DNA of 64,000 nt from Hymenobacter psychrotolerans DSM 18569 (GCF_900142395.1 NZ_FRAS01000003.1:186001-250000); one strand, 5' to 3'. Positions 43,006 through 52,091 are shown, counted from the first letter of the stretch. The notes: generated by a model from the sequence alone, not told the origin. Translations and numbers: made by a program.

Positions 43006-43013
43006 TATACTTG
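43006..43013 (+). promoter_or_regulatory. Near-consensus -7 element (TATACTTG) ahead of efp
   Basis: TATACTTG differs from TAnnTTTG by one base. It lies before the hairpin at 43024-43054 and 148 bases before the efp ATG. Weak evidence. Confidence 0.3.
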
Positions 43014-43023
43014 CACTCCCGTC

Positions 43024-43063
43024 GTGCCGCCCCGCCAACTTACCGGGACGGCACTTCTTTTTT
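43024..43063 (+). terminator. Intrinsic terminator after fabH
   Basis: GTGCCGCCCCG pairs with CGGGACGGCAC (one mismatch) around a loop of about nine bases, followed by TTCTTTTTT. Confidence 0.7.
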
Positions 43064-43160
43064 GAACTCAGAATTAAGAGTCAGGAAATTAAGAAGTGAT
43101 GCGCTACGCTTCTCTCTTGCCATTCCCAGTTCCTAATTCTTACTTATTCATTCTCCACCC

Positions 43161-43724
43161 ATGGCCACCACCGCAGATTTTCGCAACGGGCTTGTTCTCA
43201 ACTACAACGGCGAGTTGCACGTCATCACCGAATTCCAGCACGTGAAACCCGGCAAAGGTCCGGCGTTCGTGCGCACCAAGCTTCGCAACATCAAAACCGG
43301 CCGCGTGATTGACAACACGTTCAATGCCGGCGTGAAAGTGGAAACCGCCCGCGTGGAGCAGCGCCCCCACCAATACCTCTACAAAGACGACTACGGCTAC
43401 ACGTTCATGGATAACGAGTCGTTTGAGCAGGTGGTGCTGCCGGAAGCCATGGTGCCTTTCGCCGACCTGATGAAGGAAGGCCAGGTAGCCACCATCCTGT
43501 TCCATGCCGAAACCGAGCAGCCCCTCACGGCCGAGCTGCCCACCACGGTGGAACTGGTGGTAACCTACACCGAGCCGGGCCTGAAAGGCGACACCGCCAC
43601 CAACACGCTCAAGCCGGCCATCGTGGAAACAGGCGCCCGGATTCAGGTGCCACTGTTCATTGATACCGACACCAAAATCCGCATCAAGACCAGTGACTAC
43701 TCCTATGTCGAAAGAGTCAAGTAA
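43161..43724 (+). CDS. efp: Elongation factor P
   Basis: A 187-residue EF-P with three domains. The domain I loop (QHVKPGKGPAFVRTK) carries Lys32 at the position that is modified in many species; a modifying enzyme is not seen here. EF-P rescues ribosomes stalled on proline runs. The start MATTADFRNG is the Bacteroidota form. accB and accC follow on the same strand, a common order in this phylum. Confidence 0.96.
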   Translation: MATTADFRNGLVLNYNGELHVITEFQHVKPGKGPAFVRTKLRNIKTGRVIDNTFNAGVKVETARVEQRPHQYLYKDDYGYTFMDNESFEQVVLPEAMVPFADLMKEGQVATILFHAETEQPLTAELPTTVELVVTYTEPGLKGDTATNTLKPAIVETGARIQVPLFIDTDTKIRIKTSDYSYVERVK

Positions 43725-43743
43725 GCATCCCACCCCCGCTGCC

Positions 43744-44235
43744 ATGAAAGCCAAAGAACTCCAGGACCTCATCGACTTCATTGCCAAGTCGGGACTGAAC
43801 AAAGTCAACATCGAAACCGAAGAATTTAAAATTTCGGTTCAGCGCGAGCCCAGCACAAAAGTGGTGAGTGGCGGCCTAGCGGCGGCCCCGGCCGCTATGG
43901 CGGCACCGGCCGTAGCGGCTGCTGCGGTTGCAGCCCCAGCCGCTACGGCCGCAGCACCGGCCACGGCCGCTACGGAAGCCGCTGCAGGTGGCAACCACGT
44001 ACCGCTGAAAGCTCCGATGATTGGCACGTTCTACCGCAGCAGCAGCCCCGATTCGCCGGCTTTCGTGCAGGTAGGCGACCTGGTGGAGAAAGGCCAGGTA
44101 ATCTGCATCATCGAAGCTATGAAGCTCTTCAACGAAATTGAAGCTGAGCAGAGCGGCCGTGTGGTGAAGGCTATGGTCGAAAATGCCTCTCCCGTGGAGT
44201 ACGACCAGCCGCTGTTCCTGATTGAGCCAATGTAA
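43744..44235 (+). CDS. accB: Acetyl-CoA carboxylase biotin carboxyl carrier protein
   Basis: A 163-residue BCCP: N-terminal helical part (MKAKELQDLIDFIAKSGLNK), an Ala/Pro-rich flexible linker (about 45-80), and the biotinyl domain with the target lysine Lys127 in EAMKLFNEIE. It carries carboxybiotin between AccC and the transferase. ATG at 43744 matches family starts; an in-frame ATG at 43705 would overlap efp by 20 bases. Confidence 0.95.
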   Translation: MKAKELQDLIDFIAKSGLNKVNIETEEFKISVQREPSTKVVSGGLAAAPAAMAAPAVAAAAVAAPAATAAAPATAATEAAAGGNHVPLKAPMIGTFYRSSSPDSPAFVQVGDLVEKGQVICIIEAMKLFNEIEAEQSGRVVKAMVENASPVEYDQPLFLIEPM

Positions 44236-44251
44236 TTTTAGAGCTTAGAGT

Positions 44252-44319
44252 TGAGAGCTTAGAACTTAGAATCTGTGAGCCGGCCCAGCGCCGCCGCGGG
44301 TCTAGGTTCTAAGCTCTCA
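44252..44319. repeat. Inverted repeat between accB and accC
   Basis: The arms TGAGAGCTTAGAACTTAGA (44252-44270) and TCTAGGTTCTAAGCTCTCA (44301-44319) pair with one mismatch. Together with a nearby direct variant GAGCTTAGAGTTGAGAGC (44241-44258) this is AT-richer than the genes on both sides and looks like a small dispersed element. A hairpin here could change the accB to accC ratio. Confidence 0.7.
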
Positions 44320-44344
44320 GTTCTCACATCTAACCCTGAGAGCT

Positions 44345-45691
44345 GTGTTCAAGAAAATACTGATTGCCAACCGGGGCGAAATTGCGCTGCGTATCATCCG
44401 CACCTGCAAGGAAATGGGCATCAAAACGGTAGCCGTGTACTCTACCGCCGACAAGGAAAGCCTGCACGTACGCTTCGCCGATGAGGCCGTGTGCATCGGC
44501 CCGCCGCCCTCGGCGCAGAGCTACCTGAGCATCCCGACCCTGATTGCCGCCGCCGAAATCACCAACGCCGACGCCATTCATCCGGGCTACGGCTTCCTGA
44601 GCGAAAACGCGGAATTCTCGCGCGTGTGCCAGGAAAACGGCATCAAGTTCATCGGGGCCTCGCCTGAGATGATCAACCAGATGGGCGACAAAGCTTCGGC
44701 CAAAGCCACCATGATCAAGGCCGGCGTGCCCTGCATTCCGGGTTCCGTGGGCCTGCTCGACTCGCTGGAGCAGGGCAAGAAGGTAGCGGCTAAAATCAAG
44801 TATCCGGTTATCCTGAAGGCTACGGCCGGCGGCGGCGGGCGCGGCATGCGCATCATCAACGCCGAAGACGAGTTTGAGAAAGCCTGGAACGATGCCCGCA
44901 CCGAAGCCAAAGCCGCTTTCGGCAACGACGGCGTGTATCTGGAGAAATTTGTGGTGGAGCCCCGCCACATTGAAATCCAGGTGTGCGGCGACCAGTTCGG
45001 CCATGTGTGCCACCTCTCCGAGCGTGACTGCTCCATTCAGCGCCGCCACCAGAAGCTGGTGGAGGAAGCTCCGTCGCCCTTCATGACCGATGAGCTGCGC
45101 GAGAAGATGGGCAAGGCGGCCATTGCCGGCGCTTCGGCCATTGGCTACGAAGGCGTAGGTACCATTGAGTTCCTGGTCGATAAAAACCGGGACTTCTACT
45201 TTATGGAGATGAACACCCGCATTCAGGTGGAGCATCCCGTGACGGAGGAAATCATCAACTACGACCTCATCAAGGAGCAGATTAAGGTGGCGGCCGGTAT
45301 TCCGATTTCGGGGGCAAACTACTACCCCAAAATGCACGCCATGGAGTGCCGCATCAACGCCGAAGACCCGACCAAGGACTTCCGCCCCTCCCCCGGCAAA
45401 ATCACGACGCTGCACATCCCCGGCGGCCACGGCGTGCGCGTCGACACGCACGTATATGCCGGCTACCAGATTCCGTCGAACTACGACTCGATGATTGCCA
45501 AGCTCATCACCGTAGCCCAAACCCGCGAGGAGTGCATCGTGAAGATGAAGCGCGCCCTGAGCGAGTTTGTGGTGGAAGGCGTGAAAACCACGATTCCCTT
45601 CCATCTGGCCCTCATGGACAACGAGGACTTTAAAGCCGGCAACTTCACCACGAAGTTCCTGGAATCGTCCTTCGACTTCTCGACGCTGTAG
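44345..45691 (+). CDS. accC: Acetyl-CoA carboxylase biotin carboxylase subunit
   Basis: A 448-residue biotin carboxylase starting at GTG ([16 protein letters not shown]). The ATP-grasp glycine loop GGGGRGMR and the metal/active-site [15 protein letters not shown] are both present. It carboxylates biotin on AccB using ATP and bicarbonate. It is followed by a bidirectional terminator. The 109-base gap from accB holds an inverted repeat. Confidence 0.96.
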   Translation: MFKKILIANRGEIALRIIRTCKEMGIKTVAVYSTADKESLHVRFADEAVCIGPPPSAQSYLSIPTLIAAAEITNADAIHPGYGFLSENAEFSRVCQENGIKFIGASPEMINQMGDKASAKATMIKAGVPCIPGSVGLLDSLEQGKKVAAKIKYPVILKATAGGGGRGMRIINAEDEFEKAWNDARTEAKAAFGNDGVYLEKFVVEPRHIEIQVCGDQFGHVCHLSERDCSIQRRHQKLVEEAPSPFMTDELREKMGKAAIAGASAIGYEGVGTIEFLVDKNRDFYFMEMNTRIQVEHPVTEEIINYDLIKEQIKVAAGIPISGANYYPKMHAMECRINAEDPTKDFRPSPGKITTLHIPGGHGVRVDTHVYAGYQIPSNYDSMIAKLITVAQTREECIVKMKRALSEFVVEGVKTTIPFHLALMDNEDFKAGNFTTKFLESSFDFSTL

Positions 45692-45712
45692 GCGTCAGGT
45701 TTGCTTTAAAGT

Positions 45713-45742
45713 AAAAAGACCAGCCTCAGGGCTGGTCTTTTT
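45713..45742. terminator. Bidirectional terminator between accC and the DUF3109 gene
   Basis: AAAAAGACCAGCC pairs with GGCTGGTCTTTTT around a short loop, with an A-run on one side and T-run on the other. Confidence 0.88.
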
Positions 45743-45766
45743 CTTTGCTGGCGGCCGGGGTGCTGG

Positions 45767-46342
45767 TTACACCTGCGCGGCACCGTGCTCGATTTCGTGC
45801 ACCAGTTCGCCGTACCATTCTTCGCCGTACTTGCGGATGAGCGGCTCGCGCAGAAACTGATACACCCGCACGCCCAGGTTGGCGCCGTGGGCGCAGGCCG
45901 GGTTGCAGATGCCCCACCGGTCGTAGTTCAGGGCCTCGAAGCCGTCGTATTTGGTGATGCGGATGGGGTATAGGTGGCAGCTGATGGGCTTCTTGAAGCT
46001 GGTGGCACCCGCCAGATAGGCCTGCTCGATGCCGCATTTCAGGATGCCTCGTTCGTCGTAGAGGGCGTAGGCGCACTCCCGGTCGTTGATGGTGGTGGTG
46101 CTGTAGTCGCCCTCCCAGTCCTTGATGTAAATACCCTGCTGCGCAATGGCCTCGCGGCCGGCTTCGGTCAGGAAGGGCTTGATGGCCTCGTATTCGGTTT
46201 CGAGGATCTGGAGCTCGGCTTCTTCCAGCGGCGCGCCCAGGTCACCTTCCACGCAACAGGCACCTTTGCAGGCTTCGAGGTTGCACACGAAGAAGTTGTC
46301 CCGAACGTCGTCGGAAATAAGGGTGTTCTGTATCTGAATCAT
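45767..46342 (-). CDS. DUF3109 family protein (Cys-rich, iron-sulfur or zinc binding)
   Basis: A 191-residue protein whose N-terminus has a cysteine cluster [20 protein letters not shown], followed by further cysteines in [31 protein letters not shown] and WGICNPAC. This pattern is the DUF3109 family, related to CxxCxxCC (YkgJ-like) metal-binding proteins. It probably holds an iron-sulfur cluster or zinc; no reaction is known. ATG at 46342 removes a 23-residue unsupported extension. A TATCTTTG element lies upstream on its strand. Confidence 0.88.
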   Translation of the reverse strand: MIQIQNTLISDDVRDNFFVCNLEACKGACCVEGDLGAPLEEAELQILETEYEAIKPFLTEAGREAIAQQGIYIKDWEGDYSTTTINDRECAYALYDERGILKCGIEQAYLAGATSFKKPISCHLYPIRITKYDGFEALNYDRWGICNPACAHGANLGVRVYQFLREPLIRKYGEEWYGELVHEIEHGAAQV

Positions 46343-46434
46343 ACGGATGAGCGGGGAAGTATGCCGGCTGAACAGGTTGCTACCTTCAACAAGTGCTGGA
46401 AGGGCCACCAAGCAGCCGGCGGGAAATGTGGCTA

Positions 46435-46442
46435 CAAAGATA
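46435..46442 (-). promoter_or_regulatory. -7 element (TATCTTTG) for the DUF3109 gene
   Basis: On the minus strand TATCTTTG matches TAnnTTTG, 92 bases before the ATG at 46342. It stands back-to-back with the uvrD-type gene promoter at 46449-46480. Confidence 0.5.
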
Positions 46443-46448
46443 ACCCCG

Positions 46449-46480
46449 TTTCCTCACCCGCCCCGAATGCTGTACCTTTG
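46449..46480 (+). promoter_or_regulatory. Promoter for the UvrD-type helicase gene
   Basis: TACCTTTG at 46473-46480 matches the -7 consensus, with TTTC at 46449-46452 near -33. The ATG is 38 bases downstream. Confidence 0.55.
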
Positions 46481-46518
46481 CTAACAAGCCAAAAAGCTTA
46501 GTTTCTGACTGACGACGA

Positions 46519-48783
46519 ATGGGACTGGATTATCATTCTTTATTGAACCCCTCGCAGGCGGCCGCCGTGATGCAAATCGAAGGCCCCTGCATGATTATAG
46601 CCGGTGCGGGCTCGGGCAAAACCCGGGTGCTCACCTACCGCATAGCCAATCTGCTGGAGCAGGGCGTCGACCCGTTCAACATCCTGGCCCTCACCTTCAC
46701 CAACAAAGCGGCCCGCGAGATGCGCGCCCGGATTGAAAAGGTAGTAGGCCCGAACGCCAAAAACCTGTGGATGGGCACCTTCCACAGCATTTTTGCCCGG
46801 ATCCTGCGCTCCGAAGCCGACAAAATCGGCTTTCCCCGCTCCTTCACCATCTACGACACGCAGGACTCCAAAACCCTCATCGGGCAGATTCTGAAGGAGT
46901 TGGAGCTGGACGACAAGCTCTACAAGCCGAACATGGTGCTGGGCCGGATTTCGTCGGCGAAAAACAAGCTGATTTCGGTGCAGCAGTACCTCAACGACCC
47001 CGTGATTCGGCAGGACGATGAGGCGGCGCTGCGGCCCAAGCTGGGCGTGATTTACCAGCAGTACGCCAACCGCTGCTTCAAGGCCGGCGCCATGGACTTC
47101 GACGATTTGCTCTACCAGACCAACGTGCTGTTCAAGGACCACCCCGACGTGCTGAACAAGTACCAGAACATGTTTCGGTACGTGATGGTGGACGAGTACC
47201 AGGACACCAACTACTCGCAGTACCTGATTGCGCGCAAGCTGGCCGCCAAAGAGCGCAACATCTGCGTGGTGGGTGACGATGCGCAGAGCATTTACGCCTT
47301 CCGGGGCGCTGATATTCAGAACATTCTGAACTTCGAAAAGGACTATCCGGAGCTGCAGGTGTTCAAGCTGGAGCAGAACTACCGCTCCACTAAAACCATT
47401 GTGAAGGCGGCCAACTCGGTCATCAAAAACAACCAGGCCCAGCTGCGCAAAGACGTCTTCTCCGACAACGAGGAAGGCCCGCTGATTGAGGTGCTGAAAG
47501 CCGCTTCCGACAATGAGGAAGGCAAATTGGTGGCCAACAGCATCTACGAGGACAAGATGAACCAGCATCTGTCGTACGACGACTTTGCCATCCTGTACCG
47601 CACCAACGCCCAGAGCCGCGCCATCGAGGAGTCGTTGCGCAAGCTCAACATCAAGTACAAGATTGTCGGCGGCCTGAGCTTCTACCAGCGTAAGGAAATC
47701 AAGGACCTGGTGGCCTACCTGCGCCTCACGGTGAACCCGAACGACGAGCAGGCGCTGCGCCGCGTCATCAACTACCCCAAGCGCGGCATCGGCGACACGA
47801 CCATTGCCAAGCTGCTGAGTGCGGCCGAGGAAGCCAACCACACCATCTGGGAAGTGGTAGCCAATGCCGACCAGTTTCTGCCGGCCCGTGCCGCCAACCC
47901 GATTGTCGATTTCGCCGAGAAAATCAAGGCGTACACGGCCATAGCAGCCAAGGATGACGCGTTTGAGGCGGCCAAGTTCATTGCCAAGAACTCGGGCATG
48001 ATTGAGGAGCTGTATGCGGATAAGAGCATTGAGGGCCTCTCGCGCTACGAAAATATTCAGGAACTACTCAACGGCATCAAGGCCTTCGTGGAAGACCCGG
48101 AGCGGGAGGAAAAGAGCCTCGGCGCTTTCCTGCAGGACATTGCCCTCGTGACGGACGCCGACACCAAGGACGCGCAGGCCGAAGGCGAGCAGGTGACCAT
48201 GATGACCATTCACTCGGCCAAGGGGCTGGAATTCCGCAACGTCTACATCGTGGGCATGGAGGAAAACCTGTTTCCGAGCCAGATGATGATTACCTCGCGC
48301 GCTGACCTGGAGGAAGAGCGGCGCCTGTTCTATGTGGCCATCACGCGGGCCGAGAAAAAGCTCACGCTCAGCTACGCCACCTCCCGCTACCAATGGGGCA
48401 ACCTGCGCAGCTGCGAAAAAAGCCGCTTCCTCGACGAAATTGACCCGCAATTCGTGGATTTCAAGTACTCGGCAGGGCCTGGCCCCGACCGGGCGGGGCC
48501 GGGTGAGTCGCCGTTTGGGCACGTGTTTGAGCGGCGCAGCAACCTGGTGCCCACCCCGCCTCGTAAGACGGTAGCCACCAAGTACGTAGCCCCCGCCGAC
48601 TTCAAGCCTTCCGATACCAGCAACCTGCAGACCGGGCAGCGCGTGGAGCACCCCAAGTTTGGCTTCGGCCAGGTCACGAAACTGGAAACCGTTTCGGGCT
48701 CCACCAAGGCTATTATCAATTTCGAGGAAGTCGGCGAGAAGACGTTGTTGCTGAGTTTCGCCAAATTGCGGGTATTGGGCTAA
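46519..48783 (+). CDS. UvrD/PcrA-type ATP-dependent DNA helicase
   Basis: A 754-residue superfamily 1A helicase. Motif I is AGAGSGKT with Lys34, motif II DEYQD begins at Asp225, and other signatures include GDDAQSIYAFRGAD, EQNYRSTK and MTIHSAKGLEF. The C-terminus (residues about 690-754) has HPKFGFGQVTKLE, the PcrA-type Tudor-like tail that contacts RNA polymerase in Gram-positive relatives. It unwinds DNA 3' to 5' in repair and replication. All helicase motifs are intact. Confidence 0.95.
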   Translation: MGLDYHSLLNPSQAAAVMQIEGPCMIIAGAGSGKTRVLTYRIANLLEQGVDPFNILALTFTNKAAREMRARIEKVVGPNAKNLWMGTFHSIFARILRSEADKIGFPRSFTIYDTQDSKTLIGQILKELELDDKLYKPNMVLGRISSAKNKLISVQQYLNDPVIRQDDEAALRPKLGVIYQQYANRCFKAGAMDFDDLLYQTNVLFKDHPDVLNKYQNMFRYVMVDEYQDTNYSQYLIARKLAAKERNICVVGDDAQSIYAFRGADIQNILNFEKDYPELQVFKLEQNYRSTKTIVKAANSVIKNNQAQLRKDVFSDNEEGPLIEVLKAASDNEEGKLVANSIYEDKMNQHLSYDDFAILYRTNAQSRAIEESLRKLNIKYKIVGGLSFYQRKEIKDLVAYLRLTVNPNDEQALRRVINYPKRGIGDTTIAKLLSAAEEANHTIWEVVANADQFLPARAANPIVDFAEKIKAYTAIAAKDDAFEAAKFIAKNSGMIEELYADKSIEGLSRYENIQELLNGIKAFVEDPEREEKSLGAFLQDIALVTDADTKDAQAEGEQVTMMTIHSAKGLEFRNVYIVGMEENLFPSQMMITSRADLEEERRLFYVAITRAEKKLTLSYATSRYQWGNLRSCEKSRFLDEIDPQFVDFKYSAGPGPDRAGPGESPFGHVFERRSNLVPTPPRKTVATKYVAPADFKPSDTSNLQTGQRVEHPKFGFGQVTKLETVSGSTKAIINFEEVGEKTLLLSFAKLRVLG

Positions 48784-48801
48784 TGCTTAGCTTGCCCTGG
48801 T

Positions 48802-48852
48802 AGCTACAGCTGCCCATCCTGGTTCGCAAAAGTCAGGACGGGCGGCTGTAGC
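48802..48852 (+). other. Large hairpin between the helicase and DUF4290 genes
   Basis: GCTACAGC.GCCC..CCTG pairs with CAGG..GGGC.GCTGTAGC, an interrupted 16-bp stem. No T-run follows. It may act as a rho-independent stop of low strength or protect the message. Confidence 0.5.
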
Positions 48853-48908
48853 GTCAATCGTTATTATTGCACCCGTGCCGGCCTGTGCCGGCCCACCTCC
48901 ACTCCCGA

Positions 48909-49637
48909 ATGTCTCTTCCTACCTTACATAAACACGAGCTGCTACAGCGCGAATATGGCCAAAGCACCTTTCAGCTGGTGCAGGGCCTGCGCGACATAGA
49001 AGACAAGGCCGAGCGTACGCGCCGCGCCACCCAGATTGTGCAGCTCATTTTCCGGCTGCAGCCCAGCCTGCGCGACCAGCCCAACTCGCAGGAGAAAGTC
49101 TGGAACCACCTCTACGAAATGGCTGATGAGGACCTGGACATAGATGCGCCCTTCGAGCTGAAAGGCCTTAGCGGCCTGCACCAGAACCCTAAGCCCCTTC
49201 CCTACCCCGAGAAAAACCTGAAGCTGCGCGCCTACGGCCGCGGCGTGGAGCTGATGGTAGAGAAGGCCCTGACGATGGAAGACGAGACGGAACGCGAGCA
49301 GGCCACCATCACCATCGGCCGCACGATGAAGTTCCTGTACCGCTCCCACAACAAGGAAAACGCCAAGGACGCTACCATTCTCAAGCACCTGAAAGACCTG
49401 TCGGGTGGCCGCCTCACCCTTGATCCGGCCATGGTAGAGGCGCAGAGCCTGTTTGAGATGGCCGCAGCCCCGGCTTCCGGCACCAGCGCGAGCCGGGCCG
49501 CATTTATTGTGCCCCAGCCGCGCCAGGAACGGGAACGGGAGGGCCGCCGGGGCAGTGGTGGCAATGGCAACCGGCGCGACAAGCAGCGCCGGGGTGGCAA
49601 GAAAGGCCGCCAGGAGCCTCAACAGCCTCCGCAGTAA
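48909..49637 (+). CDS. DUF4290 family protein
   Basis: A 242-residue protein: a helical domain (HKHELLQREYGQSTFQLVQG, EKVWNHLYEMADEDLDIDAP), the conserved YGRGVELMVEKALTMEDE, and a Gly/Arg/Lys-rich tail (RREGSGGNGNRRDKQRRGG) that could bind RNA or DNA. DUF4290 is restricted, as far as I know, to Bacteroidota and often lies next to murA, as here (102-base gap). Function unknown. ATG at 48909 matches the family start. Confidence 0.87.
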   Translation: MSLPTLHKHELLQREYGQSTFQLVQGLRDIEDKAERTRRATQIVQLIFRLQPSLRDQPNSQEKVWNHLYEMADEDLDIDAPFELKGLSGLHQNPKPLPYPEKNLKLRAYGRGVELMVEKALTMEDETEREQATITIGRTMKFLYRSHNKENAKDATILKHLKDLSGGRLTLDPAMVEAQSLFEMAAAPASGTSASRAAFIVPQPRQEREREGRRGSGGNGNRRDKQRRGGKKGRQEPQQPPQ

Positions 49638-49654
49638 TTTTATTTCCGGAAACC

Positions 49655-49718
49655 AGCAGCCGGTGAGCAGGAATCTGAGCAGTTCACTGCGCGCTTCAGC
49701 TTCCTTTTACCGGCTGCT
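49655..49718. repeat. Inverted repeat in the murA leader
   Basis: AGCAGCCGGT at 49655-49664 and ACCGGCTGCT at 49709-49718 are perfect 10-base complements separated by 44 bases. The right arm lies 20 bases before the murA ATG, so pairing could affect its translation. Confidence 0.45.
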
Positions 49719-49738
49719 CGCTTCTAACTTTTCCATAC

Positions 49739-51043
49739 ATGGCCTCATTCGAAGTACTTGGCGGGCATCCGCTGAAAGGTGAAATTGTGCCCCAGGGCGC
49801 CAAAAACGAAGCTCTCCAGATTCTGTGCGCCGTGCTGCTGACGGCAGAGCCCGTCACCATTTCCAACATCCCCGACATCCGCGACGTCAATAAGCTGATT
49901 GAGCTGTTGCGCGACATGGGCGTGAAAGTGGGCAAGCTGGCTTCCGACACCTACCGTTTTCAGGCGGATGCAGTCAATCTGGACTACCTCGACACGCCGG
50001 AGTTTGTGGAGCAGGGTCGGGCCCTGCGCGGCTCCGTGATGATTCTGGGGCCTATGCTGGCGCGCTTCGGCCGCTGCCAGCTGCCCAAGCCCGGCGGCGA
50101 CAAAATTGGCCGGCGTCCCATGGACACGCACTTTTTAGGTCTGGAGAAACTAGGCGGTAAGCTCACGCTGGAAGGCCTGGACTTCTACCGCATCAAGGCC
50201 GAAAATGGCCTGACGGGCGCCTACATGATGCTGGACGAAGCCTCCGTGACGGGCACCGCCAATATTGTGATGGCGGCCGTGCTGGCCAAAGGCACCACCA
50301 CCATCTACAACGCGGCCTGTGAGCCTTACCTGCAGCAGCTGTGCAAGATGCTGGTGCGCATGGGCGCTAAAATCAACGGTATCGGCTCCAACCTGCTGAC
50401 CATTGAAGGCGTGGAAAGCCTGGGCGGCACCGAGCACCGTATGCTCCCCGACATGATTGAAATCGGGTCATTCATTGGCTTGGCGGCCATGACGGGCTCA
50501 GAAATCACCATCAAGGACTGCCAGATTCCGGAGTTGGGCATCATTCCTGACACGTTCCGCAAGCTGGGCATTCAGCTGGAATTCCGTGGCGACGACATCC
50601 ACATTCCGGCCCAGCCGCACTACGAAATTGCCACCTACCTCGACGGCTCCATCCTGACCGTATCCGACCACACGTGGCCCGGCTTCACGCCCGACCTGCT
50701 CAGCATTGTGCTGGTGGTGGCCACCCAGGCCAAGGGCACGGTGTTGATTCACCAGAAAATGTTCGAGTCGCGCCTGTTCTTCGTGGACAAGCTCATCGAC
50801 ATGGGCGCGCAGGTGATTCTCTGCGACCCGCACCGCGCTACCGTTATCGGCCTCGACCAGCAGAAGCAGCTGCACGGCATCACCATGACCTCGCCAGATA
50901 TCCGGGCGGGCGTGGCATTGCTCATTGCCGCCCTCTCAGCTGAAGGCCGCAGCGTGATTGAGAACGTGGAGCAGATTGACCGTGGCTATCAGTACATCGA
51001 CAAGCGCCTGAACGCCCTGGGCGCCCAGATTCGCCGGCTGTAA
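49739..51043 (+). CDS. murA: UDP-N-acetylglucosamine 1-carboxyvinyltransferase, Asp-type active site
   Basis: A 434-residue MurA (EPT family). It transfers enolpyruvate from PEP to UDP-GlcNAc, the first committed step of peptidoglycan synthesis. The N-terminal KNEALQILCAVLLT and the GLEKLGGKLTLEG region are normal. The catalytic loop reads KPGGDKIGRRPMDTH, with Asp121 where E. coli MurA has Cys115. Asp at this site is known from Mycobacterium, Chlamydia and Borrelia, where it makes the enzyme insensitive to fosfomycin. A strong terminator follows. Confidence 0.95.
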   Translation: MASFEVLGGHPLKGEIVPQGAKNEALQILCAVLLTAEPVTISNIPDIRDVNKLIELLRDMGVKVGKLASDTYRFQADAVNLDYLDTPEFVEQGRALRGSVMILGPMLARFGRCQLPKPGGDKIGRRPMDTHFLGLEKLGGKLTLEGLDFYRIKAENGLTGAYMMLDEASVTGTANIVMAAVLAKGTTTIYNAACEPYLQQLCKMLVRMGAKINGIGSNLLTIEGVESLGGTEHRMLPDMIEIGSFIGLAAMTGSEITIKDCQIPELGIIPDTFRKLGIQLEFRGDDIHIPAQPHYEIATYLDGSILTVSDHTWPGFTPDLLSIVLVVATQAKGTVLIHQKMFESRLFFVDKLIDMGAQVILCDPHRATVIGLDQQKQLHGITMTSPDIRAGVALLIAALSAEGRSVIENVEQIDRGYQYIDKRLNALGAQIRRL

Positions 51044-51072
51044 GTAGCTGGCTCAAGCGAGCCTAACCAAAA

Positions 51073-51114
51073 GAGCCCCGAACTTAGTCATGTTTCTAAG
51101 TCCGGGGCTCCTTT
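51073..51114 (+). terminator. Intrinsic terminator after murA
   Basis: GAGCCCCGAACTTAG pairs with CTAAGTCCGGGGCTC (one mismatch) and is followed by CTTTATTTT. It lies 30 bases past the stop and ends at the convergent GAF gene. Confidence 0.85.
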
Positions 51115-51616
51115 ATTTTCCGGGAATTTCTACGCTGCTGATGTATTGCTTAATCAGGGGCAGAAACCGGGGGAGCATGGCTTCTATCCAGGCGTGCTCC
51201 TGCGGAATCCAGTGGCGCGGCCGACCGAAGGTGCAGGGCTGCAGAATGCCCCAGAGGTGTTCATTTTCGGTGATATGGGCGTGAATCAGGGCCCGATGGC
51301 CGAAGGTTTCGTGCTCGAAGCTGCGGTTGAGCACATCCGGCGTGGCCGTTTCCACATCCTCCACAAACACCGACGGCCGGCAAGCCAGCGCCGCCCGAAA
51401 CAGCGGGTCTTTTTCAGGTAGGTCAGTAGTATCGGTCTGCCAGTCGTGGATGGGGTTGGGCACCGCGTCGTTTTTGCGCCAGCAGAAGGCAATGCGGCCC
51501 TTGCCGGCCGCCGGATTCCGGACATAAAGGAAGCACCGGTCCGCCTGCAGATGCTCCCCTACCTGCTCGAGTAGGTGGTTGATGGTAGCAGGCAGGGAAT
51601 GGTTGATGGCAGGCAT
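51113..51616 (-). CDS. GAF-domain-like protein
   Basis: A 167-residue single-domain protein with GAF-like features: LLEQVGEHLQADRCFLYVRN at the start, an ACRPSVFVEDVETA segment in the middle, and the core strand TENEHLWGILQPCTFGRPRHW near the end. GAF domains bind small molecules or serve as dimer sensors. No output domain is attached. ATG at 51616 gives a compact domain; the upstream frame to 51820 crosses the decayed gene remnant. Ligand unknown. Confidence 0.7.
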   Translation of the reverse strand: MPAINHSLPATINHLLEQVGEHLQADRCFLYVRNPAAGKGRIAFCWRKNDAVPNPIHDWQTDTTDLPEKDPLFRAALACRPSVFVEDVETATPDVLNRSFEHETFGHRALIHAHITENEHLWGILQPCTFGRPRHWIPQEHAWIEAMLPRFLPLIKQYISSVEIPGK

Positions 51617-51719
51617 GGCAAGCAAGTTGGTAGGTGATAAAAGGTCTACGGAGACGACTGAAATCCGGAACCATCTTACCTGATTATCTGAGCGCCTCCA
51701 GCTGACCGCATCGACCAGG

Positions 51720-52054
51720 TGCTGTCCTCGCCCTCCTCCCGCGACACCCTGTTTCACCTGGACCTGGGCCTCTCGCGCCAGCCGGCCGACGAGCGCACTA
51801 TTGTGGGGGTGGGTGGACACCTACTTCACTTCCGACTACGACCTGACGGCCTTCGCGGCACACAAGGCGGGACTAGGGCTGCGCTACTCGCCGGTGTACG
51901 GCATCGGGCGCTTCAAAACGCCGTTCAAGAGGCGCGTGGCGCAGTTCACGCCCTTGGATCTGTGCTACGCCTACTACTACCAGACCACCGGCCTGACGGC
52001 CAGCCTTGCCATAGCGACGCGCTGCTCATGCATGAAAAAGCCCCGCCTCTCGTG
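51720..52054 (+). pseudogene. Decayed remnant, DUF3570-like C-terminus with frameshift
   Basis: Two adjoining frames together read as one protein end. The first frame gives LSSPSSRDTLFHLDLGLSRQ followed by PADERTIVG, then at a run of G near 51805-51815 the frame shifts to WVDTYFTSDYDLTAFAAHKA and GLGLRYSPVYGIGRFK. The last phrase resembles the C-terminal strands of DUF3570 outer-membrane-like proteins, from memory. There is no start codon or upstream part. It appears to be the tail of a lost gene, with its terminator retained. Confidence 0.6.
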
Positions 52055-52070
52055 AAGGCAGGGCTTTTTG
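52035..52070 (+). terminator. Terminator at the end of the remnant
   Basis: AAAAAGCCCCGCCT pairs with AGGCAGGGCTTTTT (one mismatch). With flanking A and T runs it can act in both directions, serving also the convergent small membrane protein gene at 52092. Confidence 0.75.
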
Positions 52071-52091
52071 CTTTTGTATTTCAATTCTATT

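Noticed and set aside
43064..43135. A degenerate inverted repeat ahead of efp (GAATTAAGAG.. against ..CCTAATTC)
   Set aside because: Only about 12 of 17 positions pair, too weak to call a defined element.
44330..45604. A 424-codon minus-strand frame
   Set aside because: Antisense to accC, which has an intact biotin carboxylase sequence.
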